This document shows, one piece after another, positions 1 to 9,298 of a stretch of DNA of 64,000 nt (the first letter of the stretch is position 1; each line of letters opens with the position of its first letter). Source of the stretch: Flavobacterium agricola (lineage in GTDB: Bacteria; Bacteroidota; Bacteroidia; Flavobacteriales; Flavobacteriaceae); contig NZ_CP081495.1 in NCBI RefSeq assembly GCF_025919725.1, positions 1,426,001 through 1,490,000 of the forward strand, given 5' to 3'. A program made the position numbers and the translations under genes. Under the pieces are notes generated by a model. That model saw only the letters and a list, made by a program, of their open reading frames with translations. It ran no database searches and was not told the DNA's origin.

Positions 1-1056
1 ATCATTTTCGTTTACTTCGGTTATTACGTGCTCGGTTAAAATAGAAATTAAAACTTGGTACGAATTCGGAGTTTGTTTAATAACCAATTCCCGACTGGTA
101 ACCAATTGGTAGCGCTCTACAATATGATTCAGACCAAAACCGGTGCTGTTGTTTTTAAGCGTTTCTTTAGGTTGGTAATTATTTTCGACCCTTAAAAAAT
201 TATCATCAATCGTAATTAAAATTTTAAGCGGATGCTGCGCATTAATTTTGTTGTGCTTAACCGCATTTTCTAACAGCAGTTGTAAAACTAACGGAACAAC
301 CTTACGTTCTGTTTCTGTATCAATTTCTGGTAACGAAATTTCTAACGCATCTTCGTAACGCATTTTAAGCAGTTGTACAAAGGTTTTGGCAAAATGCAAT
401 TCATCTTGCAAATCAACCAAATCATTATTACGCTGTTCTAAAACGTAACGGTAGGTTTTAGATAAAGCAATGGTAAATTGCTGAGCTTTATTCGGGTTTT
501 CTTCTATTAAACAACTTAAAACGTTTAAGCTGTTAAACAAAAAATGCGGATCGATTTGGCTTTTTAAACTTGCAAATTTTGCTGTTGCACTTTGGGCTAT
601 TATTTTTTGAGCACGTACCTGGGTTTCTTGCTTTTTTTTATAAACCAAAAAAAAGTAAACAACCGTAGTAATAAAAAACACCAATACATATTGCGGAAAC
701 ATTTGTTTGCGCTTTAATGCAATAAAAGATTCGTAAACCGGTTGATTGTGCCACAAAAACGTAATAAAAAAATCAATTAACATGGCCACAAACAAGGCCG
801 ATAAAATTGCCACCCAATAGCCAAATGCATATTTTAAATTTTCATTAAGCAGCTTAGTTTGTTTAAAAAACAAATACACAAAAAAACTATTCGCAATATA
901 AATACTGGTGGTGTACATAAACACGGCAAAAAATGTGTTTGCGTAACTTACCGGTTCTGATGGCGAAGCAAAATAAAAGTTTAAACCTAAAACTAATAGG
1001 TAAGCAAACAATAAAGTAAAAACGTAGCGTTTTATATGTTTTCTGAAATCTTTCAT
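1..1056 (-). CDS. LytS/YehU-type sensor histidine kinase (C-terminus cut by window edge)
   Basis: Membrane sensor kinase of the LytS/YehU type (His_kinase family), which normally phosphorylates a LytTR response regulator. Reading back from the ATG at 1056, the frame is open for 352 codons to the window edge. There are four hydrophobic segments at about residues 11-31, 41-64, 77-101 and 121-138. The family hallmark QIDPHFLFNSL follows, with His171 as the likely phospho-acceptor. The ATP-binding N box (LLLENAVKHN, about 263-272) and a GFGL glycine motif come next. The kinase core looks complete, so only a few C-terminal residues should be missing. The partner regulator would lie beyond the window start; that is inference. 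The signal sensed is unknown. Confidence 0.9.
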   Translation of the reverse strand, partial: MKDFRKHIKRYVFTLLFAYLLVLGLNFYFASPSEPVSYANTFFAVFMYTTSIYIANSFFVYLFFKQTKLLNENLKYAFGYWVAILSALFVAMLIDFFITFLWHNQPVYESFIALKRKQMFPQYVLVFFITTVVYFFLVYKKKQETQVRAQKIIAQSATAKFASLKSQIDPHFLFNSLNVLSCLIEENPNKAQQFTIALSKTYRYVLEQRNNDLVDLQDELHFAKTFVQLLKMRYEDALEISLPEIDTETERKVVPLVLQLLLENAVKHNKINAQHPLKILITIDDNFLRVENNYQPKETLKNNSTGFGLNHIVERYQLVTSRELVIKQTPNSYQVLISILTEHVITEVNEND

Positions 1057-1374
1057 ATCTAAATTAGGCTAGTAAACTAATAAACAAGGTAAGCAATCAA
1101 TTGGTTATTATAATGAGTAATTGTAACATAAATAGTAGGTTTTAGGTTAATAATTAAACGGTTGTTTTAATTTTTATATGATAAATGTACAACAGATAGA
1201 AACAGATTATAAATTAAAAATACTGAATTGTTGTTTTTTACAGACAAACCGTATTTTATAAAAAAACAAAAAAATTATAGCGATTTTATTTTAAAAAAAA
1301 TATCAGCAACAAATCCCGAAAGCAAAAAATTATTTTAAAATATTAACTAACTTTGGGGCCTCAATATTTAAGTC
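1057..1374. other. Intergenic region between divergent genes
   Basis: This is 318 bp of AT-rich DNA between the sensor kinase and the pRiA4b ORF-3-like gene. I see no credible small ORF or hairpin. The only recognisable element is the -7 box listed at 1348-1355. Confidence 0.6.
1348..1355 (+). promoter_or_regulatory. Bacteroidota -7 promoter element (TAACTTTG)
   Basis: Exact match to the TAnnTTTG element of Bacteroidota primary-sigma promoters, 19 bases before the ATG at 1375. I found no TTTG -33 element at the usual distance, so the assignment rests on the -7 box and its position. Confidence 0.5.
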
Positions 1375-1920
1375 ATGATTTACAAGTTTAGAGTTATTTT
1401 AGATAACGAAGAAGATATTTTACGAGATATAGCAATTGATGAAAATGATAGCTTAGAAGATTTACATAATGTTATTGTAAACGCTTTTGGCTTTGACGGA
1501 ATGGAAGCTGCATCGTTTTACGAATGTGATAACGAATGGGCACAATCTGAAAAAGAATATCCGTTATTTGACACCGGCGATGTACCTGGTGAAATTGAAA
1601 CCATGGTTGATGTACCGTTAACATCTGTACTTCATAAAGAGCAAACTAAAATTATTTACGTGTACGATTTTTTAAACATGTGGACATTTTTAGTAGAATT
1701 AGCTGCTATTGAAGAGCCTGAAGCAGGTGCAAATTATCCGGATTTATTATTTTCTCACGGAATTATGCCAGCAACAGCTTCTGCTTTAGATTTTAATGCA
1801 AACGAAGAAGGTATTTTTGGAGATTATAGCGACGATTACGACGAAGATGATTTAGACATGTTTGAAGGCGATGGCGAATCGTTCGAAGATTTCGGCGGTT
1901 ACGACGAAAACAATTGGTAA
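1375..1920 (+). CDS. Plasmid pRiA4b ORF-3-like family protein
   Basis: 181 residues. The N-terminal part (MIYKFRVILDN, then a segment ending in NAFGFD) and the 'YVYDFLNMWTFLVEL' segment at about 95-110 match the pRiA4b ORF-3-like family. That family is common in Bacteroidota and has no settled biochemical role. Residues from about 150 to the end form a very acidic tail rich in Asp, Glu and Gly. Despite the family name, nothing here suggests a plasmid or a transposon. It lies 47 bp upstream of an NdpA-like gene and may be co-transcribed with it. Confidence 0.8.
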   Translation: MIYKFRVILDNEEDILRDIAIDENDSLEDLHNVIVNAFGFDGMEAASFYECDNEWAQSEKEYPLFDTGDVPGEIETMVDVPLTSVLHKEQTKIIYVYDFLNMWTFLVELAAIEEPEAGANYPDLLFSHGIMPATASALDFNANEEGIFGDYSDDYDEDDLDMFEGDGESFEDFGGYDENNW

Positions 1921-1967
1921 TCCAACCACAACCAAAAATATCAAAAACATAAAACTTACCTTACATT

Positions 1968-3038
1968 ATGATTAACTTATTTAGTACACACATTGATTCT
2001 TTATCAATTCACCGCGTAGGTAATAAAAGCCGTTTAGAACCCATTTTTTTATCAGAAACTACTTTCGCTATTAACGACGAAATTATGCCTTTGTTAAAAG
2101 AGTTCTTTTTTAAACCGTTTCGTGATAAAGAAGAAAACTATTTTAAATTCGCACACGATGTAGATTTAGAATACAATGACATGTACAACTACGCTACCGA
2201 AATTTTTAGCAACCCAAGTAGCACACACGAGGTTAGTAAAAAAATTACCAAACATTTATACGAGCAATCAAACCACCCGCATATTAAAAACGGTGAGGTT
2301 TATGTAACGTACCTTTCTAATGTTTTAATTGACAACAATAAAGTTGATGCTATTGGTATTTTTAAATCCGAATTAAAAACAGATTTCTTACAGTTTGAAG
2401 AAAAAGGTTCAAACCTAGAAATGATTTTACAACAAGGTATTAACTTAACTAAGTTAGATAAAGGTTGTATTATTTTTAATTATGAAAAAGAAGATGGCTA
2501 TAAAATTTTAACGGTAGATTCTAACCGTTACGATGCGCGTTATTGGTTAGAGCACTTTTTATCGGTGGAAGTTTTTGAAGACGAAAACTTTAAAACTAAA
2601 AAGTACTTAAAATTCTGCGAAGATTTTGCTAAAGAAGTTGTTTTACCAGCTGAAGATAAAAAGGAAGAGGTTATGTTTATGAACCGTTCTATGAACTATT
2701 TTGCAAAAAATGATGAGTTTGAAGAACAAAACTTTTTAAACGAAGTAATTGACAACCCTGATTTAATGGCCGAATTTAAAAACTACAAAGTAGATAAGGG
2801 AGCTAAATACAGCGTTGAAGATTTAACGAACTTTCCTATTGCAAACGCAGCAGTAAGCGATGTACGTAAAAAAATTAAAAACGTAATTAATTTAGATACC
2901 AACATTCAAATTAAATTAGATTTTGTGAACCCAGAATCGGCAGAAAAATTTGTAGAAAAAGGTTGGGACGAAGAAAAACAAATGTACTATTACTTAGTTT
3001 ACTTTAACAAAGAACAAAAAGGAAATAGCAATGCATAA
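1968..3038 (+). CDS. Nucleoid-associated protein, NdpA/YejK family
   Basis: 356 residues, cytosolic. The N-terminus (INLFSTHIDSLSIHRVGNKS) and overall layout match Bacteroidota members of the NdpA/YejK family (37-kDa nucleoid-associated proteins). These bind DNA with little sequence preference. No membrane segment or signal peptide is present. The gene follows the pRiA4b-like gene in the same direction and ends at a strong bidirectional terminator. Family placement is by overall resemblance; the DNA-binding role is known only for distant homologues. Confidence 0.8.
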   Translation: MINLFSTHIDSLSIHRVGNKSRLEPIFLSETTFAINDEIMPLLKEFFFKPFRDKEENYFKFAHDVDLEYNDMYNYATEIFSNPSSTHEVSKKITKHLYEQSNHPHIKNGEVYVTYLSNVLIDNNKVDAIGIFKSELKTDFLQFEEKGSNLEMILQQGINLTKLDKGCIIFNYEKEDGYKILTVDSNRYDARYWLEHFLSVEVFEDENFKTKKYLKFCEDFAKEVVLPAEDKKEEVMFMNRSMNYFAKNDEFEEQNFLNEVIDNPDLMAEFKNYKVDKGAKYSVEDLTNFPIANAAVSDVRKKIKNVINLDTNIQIKLDFVNPESAEKFVEKGWDEEKQMYYYLVYFNKEQKGNSNA

Positions 3039-3068
3039 AAAAAGGAGGTTTAAAAACCTCCTTTTTTA
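3037..3068. terminator. Bidirectional intrinsic terminator
   Basis: Hairpin with arms GGAGGTTT (3044-3051) and AAACCTCC (3054-3061), flanked by an A-run on the left and a T-run on the right. It can serve both the NdpA-like gene and the convergent BASS-type transporter. Confidence 0.9.
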
Positions 3069-3070
3069 TT

Positions 3071-4033
3071 TTATCTGTTCGCAAATTTTTGCGCTATAAA
3101 ACTAATTATCACAATCTGAAAAGCATGATAAATCATGATGGGTAATAAAATAATACCTAAAACTGCACTCGATCCGAACATAACGCTCGAAAATACCGTA
3201 CCATGAACCAATGATTTTTTAGAGCCACAAAACAAAGCAGTTATTCTATCTTCTACCGTAAAACCAAGCGTTTTACAAACAAGGTTTAGCACCCCATATA
3301 AAATAGCAAACAAAACAACAACGCCAGCAAAAATTTGTGCTAAAATTGCAACAGAAACCGATTCGAATAAACCAATCGAGAATGCGTGTGCAAAGCTTTT
3401 ATAAATAATAAGCAATATAATAACCTTATCAAAATAGTTTAATTGCTTGTTGTATTTGCTTGACCAATAACCAATATATTTTTGCAAAAACAAACCTAAA
3501 ACAATCGGAATTATAATTTGCACAATTAAATCGATGTACGTATCGGTAAAATCAAAATCGGTAGTACTGGTTTGTAAAAAAAAGCCCATCCACAGCGGGG
3601 TTAATACAATACCAATAATTCCAGAAATGCTGGCGTTAAAAATAGCTCCAGGAATATTTCCTTTGGCTAAAGCAACCATTACAACAGATGATGAAACGGT
3701 TGATGGCAAACAAGCCATAAAATAAAAAGCCAACCAAATTTGACCAGCTAATTCTGTTTCTGCAACAAATGGTTTAACAAGCAAAACTAAAAGCGGAAAA
3801 AGTAAAAAGGTTGCCAACTGCACCACCAAATGCAATTTCCAATTGCTTAAATCGGTTTTTATTTTGTTCTGATCTAACTTTAATCCGTAAAATAAAAAAA
3901 TAAAGCCAATTCCATAGTTAGTAATAGTTCCAATATTTATTGGACTTTGATCGGTTCCGAAAAACGGAAATAAATAAGCGAGTAATACAGTTATTAAAAT
4001 GGTAATAACAAAACCATCTATTTTAAATTTCAT
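3071..4033 (-). CDS. Bile acid:sodium symporter-like (BASS) family transporter
   Basis: 320 residues with about ten hydrophobic segments spread over the whole length. It resembles the SBF-like (PF13593-type) branch of the bile acid:sodium symporter superfamily. A glycine/serine-rich segment with FCGSKKSLVHG (near residues 269-279) is typical of this branch. Substrates of the branch are mostly undefined; bile acids should not be assumed. The start overlaps the end of the upstream FAD oxidase gene by 11 bp, suggesting translational coupling and a shared substrate, probably a small organic anion. Confidence 0.85.
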   Translation of the reverse strand: MKFKIDGFVITILITVLLAYLFPFFGTDQSPINIGTITNYGIGFIFLFYGLKLDQNKIKTDLSNWKLHLVVQLATFLLFPLLVLLVKPFVAETELAGQIWLAFYFMACLPSTVSSSVVMVALAKGNIPGAIFNASISGIIGIVLTPLWMGFFLQTSTTDFDFTDTYIDLIVQIIIPIVLGLFLQKYIGYWSSKYNKQLNYFDKVIILLIIYKSFAHAFSIGLFESVSVAILAQIFAGVVVLFAILYGVLNLVCKTLGFTVEDRITALFCGSKKSLVHGTVFSSVMFGSSAVLGIILLPIMIYHAFQIVIISFIAQKFANR

Positions 4034-5441
4034 CTGGGAAAATTTTACCTGGGTTTAAAATGTTGTTGGGGTCAAAAATGTTTTTAATTTGTTTCATTAA
4101 CTGCAAATGTAATGCGTTAAATGCAATGGGCATGTAACGTTTTTGTACCCAACCAATACCATGTTCGCCCGACAAAGTTCCTTTTAAAGCAACGGTAGCT
4201 TCAAAAATTTCAGTTATTCCTTTTGGCACTTCATTTTGCCATGCTTCGTCGCTCATATTACCTTTAATAATGTTAATGTGTAAATTGCCATCTCCAGCAT
4301 GTCCGTAGCAAACCGATTGAAAACCGTATTTTTCGCCAGCTTTTTTTACCGCAGTTAATAAATTTGGTAATTCGTAACGTGGCACAACGGCATCTTCTTC
4401 TTTGTAAATCGAATTGGCTTTTACGGCTTCTGAAACAGCACGACGCAATTTCCATAAAGCATTTTTTTGCTCGTCGGTATCTGCAAAAAGTACTTCATCA
4501 ATTTCGTAAGCTTCTAAAACATGCATAATTTTTTCGGCTTCTTGAAATAAAATATCGGGGTAATTGCCATCAACTTCAATCAACAAATGCGCCTGAACGT
4601 TATCTCCAATCGGTACGTTTACTTCGCCCAAATAATTTGCGGTCCAAGTTATGGCATCACGTTCCATAAATTCTAACGCACTTGGCGTAATTCCGGCTCT
4701 AAAAATGGCAGAAACCGCTTCGCAAGCTTGTTCGGCTTTATAAAAAGGCACCAATAAAAGCACATTAGCGGTTGGTAACGGTAAAAGTTTTAAAACAATT
4801 TGGGTTACTATGCCCAACGTACCTTCACTACCTACTAAAAGCTGCGTTAAATTATATCCGGTAGCATTTTTTAATGTATTTGCTCCGGTCCAAATTATTT
4901 CGCCGGTAGGCAAAACAACTTCTAAGTTTAAAACATAATCTTTAGTAACGCCATATTTTACGGCACGAGCTCCGCCTGAATTTTCGGCCACGTTACCACC
5001 AATAAAACAACTGCCTTGGCTAGAAGGATCTACTGGGTAAAAAAGGCCTTGAGCAGCAACCGCATCACGTAAAACTTCGGTAATTACGCCAGGCTGAGTA
5101 GTAACTTGTAAATTTTTAGCATCAATTGCTATAATTTGATTTAATCTTTCGGTAGAAAGAGCAATACCGCCGTAAACCGAAAGCGCACCACCGCTTAATC
5201 CGGTACGCCCACCAATTGGAGTTACTGGAATTTGATGCTGATTAGCTAAAGTTACAATTGCCGAAACTTCGGATGTTGATTTTGGTTTTACCACAACCTG
5301 AGGCGCAAAGCTTAAATCTTCTGTTTCATCATGACCATAGTCAGATAAAACGTTAGCATCAACAAACAAATAATCGGTTCCAACAATGTTTTGAAGTTCA
5401 TTTAAAACTTCGTTCGAAATATTTTCAGGAATCATATTCAT
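4023..5441 (-). CDS. FAD-linked oxidase, GlcD / D-2-hydroxyacid dehydrogenase type
   Basis: Flavoprotein of the GlcD/D-lactate dehydrogenase family that oxidises a 2-hydroxy acid such as glycolate or D-lactate. The FAD_binding_4 domain is marked by PIGGRTGLSGGALS and the later GTLGIVTQIVLKLLPLP segment. The FAD-oxidase C-terminal domain carries YGHAGDGNLHINI and LSGEHGIG, which hold the substrate/metal-binding histidines. The longest frame opens at 5489, inside the upstream gene. I prefer the ATG at 5441 (MNMIPENIS), 14 bp after the upstream stop, giving 472 residues; ATG 5435 is also possible. No GlcE or GlcF partner is seen. The exact substrate cannot be told from sequence. Confidence 0.85.
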   Translation of the reverse strand: MNMIPENISNEVLNELQNIVGTDYLFVDANVLSDYGHDETEDLSFAPQVVVKPKSTSEVSAIVTLANQHQIPVTPIGGRTGLSGGALSVYGGIALSTERLNQIIAIDAKNLQVTTQPGVITEVLRDAVAAQGLFYPVDPSSQGSCFIGGNVAENSGGARAVKYGVTKDYVLNLEVVLPTGEIIWTGANTLKNATGYNLTQLLVGSEGTLGIVTQIVLKLLPLPTANVLLLVPFYKAEQACEAVSAIFRAGITPSALEFMERDAITWTANYLGEVNVPIGDNVQAHLLIEVDGNYPDILFQEAEKIMHVLEAYEIDEVLFADTDEQKNALWKLRRAVSEAVKANSIYKEEDAVVPRYELPNLLTAVKKAGEKYGFQSVCYGHAGDGNLHINIIKGNMSDEAWQNEVPKGITEIFEATVALKGTLSGEHGIGWVQKRYMPIAFNALHLQLMKQIKNIFDPNNILNPGKIFPDEI

Positions 5442-5455
5442 ATTTTTATCATGAA

Positions 5456-6373
5456 TTAATTTATTACATAAGTGATAAATACGTACCAAAATGCCAAGGT
5501 GATAAACGAGAGCGGAATACCAACCCCAATCATCATATTACTTAATTTAGGTTTTAGTCCGTAATTGGTTGCCAAAATGCTTGCTGTTACCATGGGCGCC
5601 ATGGCAGCTTCCATAACAGAAACATCAATATTTAATCCGTCGACCTGAAAAACAACTCGGAATAAAAGTAGAATAAAGGCAGGAAAAAGCATCAACTTAA
5701 AAAATAAGCCCAACCATAAAAATTGGTAATACGGACTTTTTTTCTGCACATGCAGTTGCAAGCCAACCGCAACCAAAGCAATGGGCGAAACCGTTGCACC
5801 TAAAGTTTTAAAAACTTCTTGCAACGGAACCGGAAAATCAACCTGAAGCAGGTTTACCAGCAATCCTATTAAAAATCCAATAAAGGGCGGAAAAGCAAAA
5901 AGTTTTGCAAGCAACGATTCATTCGTACCTTTTTTAACCGAATATTTACTTGCTACCAAAACAGCAACGGTAGAAAGCACCACGAACGATCCAGGTTGAT
6001 CTACAATTACAGCTGTTTGTAATCCTTCGTCACCATATAATGCCTGAATAACCGGAAAACCAACAAACGAGGTATTTCCTAAACCAGCACATAATATTAA
6101 ACAGCCAATTAATTTATTAGACCAATTGTATTTTTTACCAATAAAATTAAAAAATAAATAAGCCAATAAAAAGTTTAACCAGGCAACCGAAAAAGGAAAT
6201 AACAAATCCAACCCCAAACTAACTTTAGGAATGTAATACAAGGCTAATGCAGGCATTGATATATAAATAACAAACTGATTGAGTGCCTTATAAGAATTTT
6301 TAGGAAAAGATTTAGAAAACTGCAGCAAATAGCCAACAAGCAAACAAACGGCAATTAAAATAATATTTGACAA
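5456..6373 (-). CDS. AEC-family transporter (auxin efflux carrier-like)
   Basis: 305 residues with about ten transmembrane segments in two five-helix halves, as in the AEC family. Characterised bacterial members move malate, malonate or other carboxylates. It is the first gene of a minus-strand trio with the FAD-linked oxidase and the BASS-type carrier. Two transporters around a hydroxyacid oxidase suggest uptake and oxidation of a 2-hydroxycarboxylate, which is inference from context. The 5' region is shared with the divergent meaB gene (95 bp gap). Confidence 0.85.
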   Translation of the reverse strand: MSNIILIAVCLLVGYLLQFSKSFPKNSYKALNQFVIYISMPALALYYIPKVSLGLDLLFPFSVAWLNFLLAYLFFNFIGKKYNWSNKLIGCLILCAGLGNTSFVGFPVIQALYGDEGLQTAVIVDQPGSFVVLSTVAVLVASKYSVKKGTNESLLAKLFAFPPFIGFLIGLLVNLLQVDFPVPLQEVFKTLGATVSPIALVAVGLQLHVQKKSPYYQFLWLGLFFKLMLFPAFILLLFRVVFQVDGLNIDVSVMEAAMAPMVTASILATNYGLKPKLSNMMIGVGIPLSFITLAFWYVFITYVIN

Positions 6374-6468
6374 GGTACTTTTATGTTTTAAAGTAAAGGT
6401 ACGTATTTTTGAAATTCAAATCTAATAGATAATATTGTAACTTTAAGCAATTAAATAAAGCTAAAGCA

Positions 6469-7551
6469 ATGGATCAGCAATCATTTTCGGCTTTAAACGA
6501 ACGAGATGGGGTAAATAAACCTAATCACATCAGCACGCAAGCCAGCAATCAAATAAAAAAAATGCGTCGTAAAATTATTACGGCGGAAGATTTGGTTGCC
6601 GGAATTTTAAACCAGGATAAAGTTGCATTAAGCCGTGCCATAACCTTGGTAGAAAGTACCAATAACAACCATACCGAAAAAGCCAACCAAGTTATTCAGG
6701 CCTGCATGCCGTACGCCAATCAATCCATTCGCATTGGTATTACAGGCGTTCCGGGCGTGGGTAAAAGTACGTTTATAGAAGCTTTTGGTTCGTATTTAAC
6801 TACATTAGGTAAAAAAGTTGCTGTTTTAGCTATTGATCCGAGTAGTTCTATTTCGGGCGGAAGTATTTTAGGCGATAAAACCAGAATGGAAGAATTGGTA
6901 AAAAATCCAAACGCATATATTCGGCCTTCGGCATCGGGCGAAAGTTTAGGCGGTGTAGCACGTAAAACACGTGAAAGCATTATTTTATGTGAAGCTTGTG
7001 GTTTTGATGTAATTATTATTGAAACCGTTGGTGTGGGCCAATCTGAAACCGCCGTGCACAGCATGGTAGATTTTTTTTTATTGCTAAATTTAGCTGGCGC
7101 TGGAGATGAATTACAAGGCATAAAACGCGGCATTATGGAAATGGCCGATGCCATTGTTATTAATAAAGCCGATGGGGATAACGTGAAAAGAGCGCGAATA
7201 GCGAAATTAGATATTCAGCGGGCGTTACATTTATTTCCTGAAAAAAAATCAGGTTGGGCACCTACCGCAAGTTTATGTTCGGCCCTGGAACAAAAAGGCA
7301 TGAAGGAATTGTGGCAAATGATTACGGAATTTGAAACATTAACCAAACAAAACGGTTATTTTGAACAACATCGCAAACAACAAACCACGCATTGGATGTT
7401 GGAAACCATTAACGAACAATTAAAAAATAATTTTTATGACAATCCAACTATACAAGCCGAGCTAGAAAAGCAAAAAAACAGCGTGAATAATAATGAAATT
7501 TCACCTTTTAAAGCTGCACAAAACTTGTTAGATTTATATTTTAAAGCATAA
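6469..7551 (+). CDS. meaB: Methylmalonyl-CoA mutase-associated GTPase MeaB
   Basis: 360 residues, a G3E-type P-loop GTPase that guards and reactivates adenosylcobalamin-dependent mutases. Visible motifs are the P-loop GVPGVGKS (93-100), the following AIDPSSSISGGSILGDKTRM block, and the base-recognition NKAD. An N-terminal extension of about 35 residues precedes the helical part; such extensions vary in the family. The methylmalonyl-CoA mutase it would serve is not in this window. IcmF at 20.7-24.1 kb carries its own G domain and may not need it. The gene ends at a strong bidirectional terminator. Confidence 0.93.
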   Translation: MDQQSFSALNERDGVNKPNHISTQASNQIKKMRRKIITAEDLVAGILNQDKVALSRAITLVESTNNNHTEKANQVIQACMPYANQSIRIGITGVPGVGKSTFIEAFGSYLTTLGKKVAVLAIDPSSSISGGSILGDKTRMEELVKNPNAYIRPSASGESLGGVARKTRESIILCEACGFDVIIIETVGVGQSETAVHSMVDFFLLLNLAGAGDELQGIKRGIMEMADAIVINKADGDNVKRARIAKLDIQRALHLFPEKKSGWAPTASLCSALEQKGMKELWQMITEFETLTKQNGYFEQHRKQQTTHWMLETINEQLKNNFYDNPTIQAELEKQKNSVNNNEISPFKAAQNLLDLYFKA

Positions 7552-7581
7552 AAAAGTCGGAGCTTGGCTCCGACTTTTTTT
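7550..7581. terminator. Bidirectional intrinsic terminator
   Basis: Arms GTCGGAGC (7556-7563) and GCTCCGAC (7567-7574) with a TTG loop, an A-run before and a T-run after. It separates meaB from the convergent small acidic gene. Confidence 0.93.
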
Positions 7582-7828
7582 ATTCGTCATCTTCGTCGTC
7601 GTATTCGGCGTAACGTAAACTTTCTCTTTCGTAAAATTCACCTGCTAAAACAACTAAATCTTCCATTTCTTCTTCAATATCAGCAGCATCTTCTTCTTCT
7701 AAATCTTCAAGAAATTCAATTTCATCGCTTTCTAAGTTAATTACGAAACGTGGATATTCTAAGTGAATGATAAAAATATCATCCGGGAAATCCGTATTAT
7801 CGGCAACTACAAATTTTGGTAATTCCAT
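7580..7828 (-). CDS. Small acidic conserved hypothetical protein
   Basis: 82 residues, with a large share of Asp and Glu, including the tail YAEYDDEDDE. No membrane segment or known motif. It starts 10 bp after the stop of the upstream MATE gene and is probably co-transcribed with it. Small acidic proteins of this kind are seen in other flavobacteria by my recollection, without assigned function. Coding is supported by the clean start and stop, the terminator immediately after it, and the spacing. Confidence 0.7.
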   Translation of the reverse strand: MELPKFVVADNTDFPDDIFIIHLEYPRFVINLESDEIEFLEDLEEEDAADIEEEMEDLVVLAGEFYERESLRYAEYDDEDDE

Positions 7829-7838
7829 ATGTTTATTT

Positions 7839-9224
7839 TTAAATCGTTTGTGTATTTTCGGTAATGTATTTATTTGTTAAGCGTTTAAAACGTAAATATA
7901 ATAAAATTGCGGCTACGGTTAAGCCAAAACTTAATCCAATCCATACGCCAACTGCGCCTAAATTGGTATATAATCCTAAATAAACCGAAATCGGGAAACC
8001 TATAATCCAATAAGCAATAAAGGCAACCACTGCCGGAACTTTTACATCTTGCAAGCCACGTAAAGCACCTAAAACTACTGCCTGAATACCGTCAGACAAT
8101 TGAAATAAAGCGGCAACTACTAATAAACTTGATGCGATTTTAAATACCTGTGTATTTTCTGCCAACGTTTCTGGCGCAGCCATATCTAAAAAGATGTAAG
8201 GCAACACACCATTCATAAAAATAAAGAAAAGGGCAAAAATAACTTCTAAAATTAATGCTAATAAAAATATAGAACGTGCTACCGTTTTTAAATAATTAAA
8301 ATCTTCTAATCCTTTCTGATTACCAACACGAATCATAGCCGTAATACTTAATCCTGATGCAAACATATAGGTTGCAGAAACCAGGTTTAAAGCAATTTGA
8401 TTAGCTGCTTGTTCATTTTTACCAATCATACCACACAACCAAACAGCAGAAACAAATAAGGCAACCTCAAAAAACATTTGTAAAGATGAGGGTAAACCTA
8501 AAGCACATATTCTGTTAATTACAGATTTCTGCATCTTTTTAAAGCTAAATTGCTTAAAATAAATACTTAGTTTGTTGTTGTTTTTTAACTGAATGTGCAT
8601 ATAAACAACCATTACTATGCGCGATATTAAGGTTCCGTATGCAGCACCCATTACGCCCATTTCAGGAAAAAACAAAAATCCATTAATTAAAACTAAGTTA
8701 ATTAAAAAATGGACAATGTTACATATAATAATGGCATACATAGCATATTTTGTAAACGACATTCCGTCTGAAAATTGTTTGTAGCCCTGAAACATAACCA
8801 CCGGGATTAATGAAAAAGCAACAATATCTAAAAAAGGTTTAGCCATTTCTACTACTTCTTGTGGCTGGCGCATATAATTAATAGCACCTTTACCGAAAAA
8901 GATTACCGAAAAAAGTACCAAACCTAAGGTTGCACATAAAACAACACCGTGGTGAAACGTATTTCTAACTCCTTCAATATCATGCTTGGCATCATGTTGC
9001 GCTACTAGCGGTGTAATTGCTGTAGAAAAACCAATACCAACGGACAGCGCAATAAAAACAAAGCTATTAGCTAATGAAACGGCTGCCAATTGCGTAGCAC
9101 CTAAATGCCCCACCATAATATTATCTACCAAGCTAACTAAGTTATGCCCTAACATTCCTAAAACAATAGGATATGCCAACTGAATGTTGCGCTTAAATTC
9201 GCGTGTGTAAATACTTAAATTCAT
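7839..9224 (-). CDS. MATE family efflux transporter
   Basis: 461 residues with twelve predicted transmembrane helices in two related halves, the layout of the MATE (MatE) family. The first half contains the conserved PIVLGMLGHNLVSLVDNIMV segment. Known members export cationic drugs or metabolites using H+ or Na+ gradients; the substrate here is unknown. Length fits NorM-type members. A -7 promoter box lies 18 bp upstream of the start. A small acidic gene follows 10 bp downstream. Confidence 0.93.
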   Translation of the reverse strand: MNLSIYTREFKRNIQLAYPIVLGMLGHNLVSLVDNIMVGHLGATQLAAVSLANSFVFIALSVGIGFSTAITPLVAQHDAKHDIEGVRNTFHHGVVLCATLGLVLFSVIFFGKGAINYMRQPQEVVEMAKPFLDIVAFSLIPVVMFQGYKQFSDGMSFTKYAMYAIIICNIVHFLINLVLINGFLFFPEMGVMGAAYGTLISRIVMVVYMHIQLKNNNKLSIYFKQFSFKKMQKSVINRICALGLPSSLQMFFEVALFVSAVWLCGMIGKNEQAANQIALNLVSATYMFASGLSITAMIRVGNQKGLEDFNYLKTVARSIFLLALILEVIFALFFIFMNGVLPYIFLDMAAPETLAENTQVFKIASSLLVVAALFQLSDGIQAVVLGALRGLQDVKVPAVVAFIAYWIIGFPISVYLGLYTNLGAVGVWIGLSFGLTVAAILLYLRFKRLTNKYITENTQTI

Positions 9225-9241
9225 TGTGTATTAATTTTGCG

Positions 9242-9249
9242 CAAATGTA
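9242..9249 (-). promoter_or_regulatory. Bacteroidota -7 promoter element for the MATE gene
   Basis: TACATTTG on the minus strand matches TAnnTTTG and sits 18 bp upstream of the MATE ATG, giving a short leader. A TTG lies 24 bp further upstream, slightly outside the normal spacing. Confidence 0.5.
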
Positions 9250-9298
9250 AGCAATAAAATGTCAATTTTAAGCCAATAAAATCAGTATAAATCCTATA

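Noticed and set aside
1375..1920. Plasmid or transposon origin suggested by the pRiA4b family name
   Set aside because: The family is widespread on chromosomes; flanking genes are core and no repeats or mobility genes are present.
6720..7154. 144-codon minus-strand frame
   Set aside because: Lies wholly inside meaB, whose motifs are unmistakable; its product has no features and no promoter.
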